A stretch of DNA of 7,930 nt from Verrucomicrobiales bacterium. Its GTDB lineage: Bacteria; Verrucomicrobiota; Verrucomicrobiia; Verrucomicrobiales; DEV007. A program made the position numbers and the translations under genes. The stretch's first letter is position 1. Each line of letters opens with the position of its first letter. Positions 6,586-7,930 of this stretch are shown here, one piece after another. Under the pieces are notes generated by a model, which saw only the letters and a program-made list of their open reading frames with translations, was not told the DNA's origin and did not search any database. Where the stretch lies: contig JACETS010000120.1 in the NCBI GenBank assembly GCA_013911195.1, positions 1 through 7,930 of the forward strand, in the 5' to 3' direction.

Positions 6586-6595
6586 TTGTGCAAAC

Positions 6596-7768
6596 TTAGT
6601 TAATTGCAATGTTGGCTAGATTTAGAGCGGCTGCAGGGGTGCTTTTCATGTGACAAATTTTTCGAAATTTGAGCCATTCTTTCCCATCATTCTCTAAAAG
6701 GTCTTCAATTGTAGATCGTATTTTTTTAGGTTCAAAAGCAATTATTCCTGCACCCATTTTAGTTATCATTTCGGCGTTGCCTTCTTCTTGTCCAGGTATC
6801 ATGGAATCAATAATCATGGGACAAGCTGATGCCATTGCTTCTTGAACTGAGGCGCCTCCTGCTTTTCCTATTATTAAATGGCTTGAGCTTAATAACTCTG
6901 ACATTTTTTTTGTCCAACCTATAATGGTGGTTCCTTGAGGGGATTCCGATCTGACGATTTCATCTAATCTATTAAAGTGTCTTCCCAAGACAACGGTTAG
7001 TGAAATTTTATTGGGAACTTTGTTAGTTAAATAATTTAATTCCTTAAGGGTTGAAGCTACGTGTTGGTTGTTTGATGTGGGGGTGTATAGAAGTTTGAAT
7101 TCTGTAGGTAATTTTTTTTCAAAGTCCTTTGGTCGACTCTCTAAGAAGCGTGGGGAAACAGGAAAACCCGTTATATGAATTCGCTCACTAGAAATACCAT
7201 GGGAAATTAATTGTTTTGCAGATATTTGATCCAATACAGCGAATTCTCCTGAAGCTCTGTGAAACCAGGACTTGTTGATGGATTTTGAATCAGTGATCAT
7301 TGTTACAAATTTGAATGGTAAATCTCCATTGCCAAAAATTCTTTCAATAATGTGTCCATACAAGGGGTAGGTGCTGATGATGACATCAGGTTTTTTTTCT
7401 CTTAAGTATTTAGAAAATCCATTAGTAATCGATGGCATGAAATCGAACGATTCATTCCCGAAAGGAAAATTTTCTGCAAGCATGTACATTTTTTTCCAAA
7501 TTGCAGGCCATCTCGTTGTTACGAGGCGGTATCCTTTGGTAAAGCAACTCATGGTAGCGGGGTGGATTTGTTCAAGAAGGTCAATTAATCCACTGTTTGG
7601 AACTTCTAAAGAATTGAAGGCTTCGACTACCCCTTTTGCGGCAGTATTGTGACCGTCACCAAATGAAGCCGAAATTACTGAAACATATTTATCATCCTTG
7701 CTGATATTTTGCTTCAAGTGACTAAGTTGTTCTGATTTCACTTTATTCACTTTATTCACTTTATTCAC
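6596..7768 (-). CDS. MGDG synthase-like glycosyltransferase (GT28 type)
   Basis: A GT-B fold glycosyltransferase of 390 residues, resembling monogalactosyldiacylglycerol synthases and the bacterial diacylglycerol glucosyltransferase UgtP. The N-terminal MGDG-synthase domain (about 28-200) opens with VISASFGDGHNTAAKGV at 31-47, where the glycine-rich loop and H40 are conserved in the family, and includes ISTYPLYG at 131-138 and HITGFPVSPRF at 198-208. The C-terminal nucleotide-sugar domain (about 220-385) has GKAGGASVQEA at 301-311 and PGQEEGNAEMI at 325-335, the usual donor-binding region. It probably transfers a hexose from a UDP-sugar to diacylglycerol at the inner membrane face; sugar and acceptor are inferred. 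The start is GTG at 7766-7768, because no ATG is in frame and a stop stands at 7796-7798. The first ten residues come from a 9-bp tandem repeat that offers four in-frame GTG codons, and homology begins only near residue 27, so a later start (a TTG at residue 18 is also possible) cannot be excluded. Confidence 0.88.
   Translation of the reverse strand: MNKVNKVNKVKSEQLSHLKQNISKDDKYVSVISASFGDGHNTAAKGVVEAFNSLEVPNSGLIDLLEQIHPATMSCFTKGYRLVTTRWPAIWKKMYMLAENFPFGNESFDFMPSITNGFSKYLREKKPDVIISTYPLYGHIIERIFGNGDLPFKFVTMITDSKSINKSWFHRASGEFAVLDQISAKQLISHGISSERIHITGFPVSPRFLESRPKDFEKKLPTEFKLLYTPTSNNQHVASTLKELNYLTNKVPNKISLTVVLGRHFNRLDEIVRSESPQGTTIIGWTKKMSELLSSSHLIIGKAGGASVQEAMASACPMIIDSMIPGQEEGNAEMITKMGAGIIAFEPKKIRSTIEDLLENDGKEWLKFRKICHMKSTPAAALNLANIAIN
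7742..7768 (-). repeat. Tandem repeat, three 9-bp units (GTGAATAAA) at a start codon
   Basis: Read on the minus strand, GTGAATAAA occurs three times without a mismatch, followed by GTGAAA at 7736-7741. The first GTG is the likely start codon of the glycosyltransferase, and each unit adds a further in-frame GTG and the residues Asn-Lys-Val. Copy-number change would keep the frame but alter the number of candidate start codons. On the plus strand the array lies 33-60 bp before the mtnA start. Confidence 0.95.
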
Positions 7769-7784
7769 TTTTAATTTAAAAGCT

Positions 7785-7803
7785 ATACTTGAATATCAAG
7801 TAT
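7785..7803. promoter_or_regulatory. Palindrome in the divergent glycosyltransferase-mtnA gap, possible operator
   Basis: ATACTTGA and TCAAGTAT form perfect 8-bp arms around a 3-bp centre (ATA). The element fills over half of the 33-bp gap between the two divergent start codons, and its right arm includes the first two bases of the mtnA ATG. On the plus strand its left part overlaps TATACT at 7784-7789, a 5 of 6 match to a -10 box; use of that box would place transcription start about 6 bases before the ATG. On the minus strand TTGATA at 7794-7799 resembles a -35 box. An operator for a dimeric regulator, or an RNA hairpin over the start codon, are both possible; neither is shown. Confidence 0.45.
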
Positions 7804-7930
7804 GAATGTTGATGGAAAACACTTTAGAACCGTTTGGGTTGATAAAGATGAGCAACCAATGGTCAAAATAATAGATCAAACCAAATTGCCTTTTGCATTT
7901 GAGATTGAAAATCTGGAGTCTGTTGAAGCA
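7802..7930 (+). CDS. mtnA: S-methyl-5-thioribose-1-phosphate isomerase, N-terminal part (3' end outside window)
   Basis: The first 43 codons of a gene that continues beyond the right edge. The translation begins MNVDGKHFRTVWVD, continues MVKIIDQTKLPFAFEIENL and is open to the end. The pattern of an opening strand, then KIIDQ-x-K/R-LP followed by an acidic strand, is characteristic of MtnA, the aldose-ketose isomerase of the methionine salvage pathway that converts methylthioribose-1-phosphate to methylthioribulose-1-phosphate. Catalytic residues lie further on and are not visible, so a related eIF2B-like sugar-phosphate isomerase cannot be excluded. No Shine-Dalgarno is evident; the ATG lies at the edge of a palindrome, and a short-leader or leaderless mRNA is possible. 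Divergent from the glycosyltransferase gene. Confidence 0.78.
   Translation, partial: MNVDGKHFRTVWVDKDEQPMVKIIDQTKLPFAFEIENLESVEA

Noticed and set aside
7371..7652. Plus-strand open frame opposite the glycosyltransferase N-terminal domain
   Set aside because: Overlaps conserved glycosyltransferase sequence and shows no protein-family features.

Overview
This AT-rich window of bacterial chromosome most resembles an aquatic member of the Verrucomicrobiota, with Planctomycetota as the second choice. That reading is by recalled family resemblance, not a database search. The pointers are an exported DUF1080 protein beside a type I sulfatase, an HtrA protease fused to a PA14 domain, a levoglucosan-dehydrogenase-like Gfo/Idh/MocA oxidoreductase, a small tandem-ACT protein of a type familiar from Verrucomicrobiota, and a membrane protein with a C-terminal domain of a similar kind. 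Shine-Dalgarno signals are weak or absent before most genes. No RNA gene, insertion sequence, CRISPR array or attachment site was seen. Gene density is high and there is no gene-free stretch over 100 bases.

Positions 1-4817 hold four closely packed minus-strand genes, in transcription order: DUF1080 protein (3993-4817), sulfatase (2562-3983), HtrA-PDZ-PA14 protease (1056-2516) and Gfo/Idh/MocA oxidoreductase (from 1063, running off the left edge). Gaps are 9 bp, 45 bp and an 8-bp overlap, so they probably form one operon starting in the AT-rich divergent region 4818-4909. The first three encode N-terminal signal peptides and the fourth does not. The set looks like a module for a sulfated or otherwise modified glycan: the sulfatase removes sulfate, the DUF1080 protein binds or cleaves a (possibly 3-keto) sugar, the PA14 protease works at a glycan or cell-surface site, and the oxidoreductase acts on a sugar in the cytoplasm.

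Positions 4910-6585 hold two plus-strand genes: a single-pass membrane protein with eleven tandem Glu-Glu-Val units in its acidic N-terminal part, and a two-ACT-domain protein. The latter meets the minus-strand glycosyltransferase 6596-7768 tail to tail, with only 10 bp between stop codons. The glycosyltransferase resembles MGDG synthase and diacylglycerol glucosyltransferases. It is divergent from the start of mtnA (methionine salvage) at 7802, with 33 bp between them. That short gap carries a near-perfect palindrome touching the mtnA start codon, and the glycosyltransferase start codon lies in a 9-bp tandem repeat.

The strongest candidates for something unusual are the G8 tract in the protease gene at the entry to its PA14 domain, the two in-frame 9-bp tandem repeats, the compact mtnA/glycosyltransferase control region, and the operon logic linking a 3-keto-sugar type hydrolase family with a levoglucosan-dehydrogenase-like enzyme and a sulfatase.
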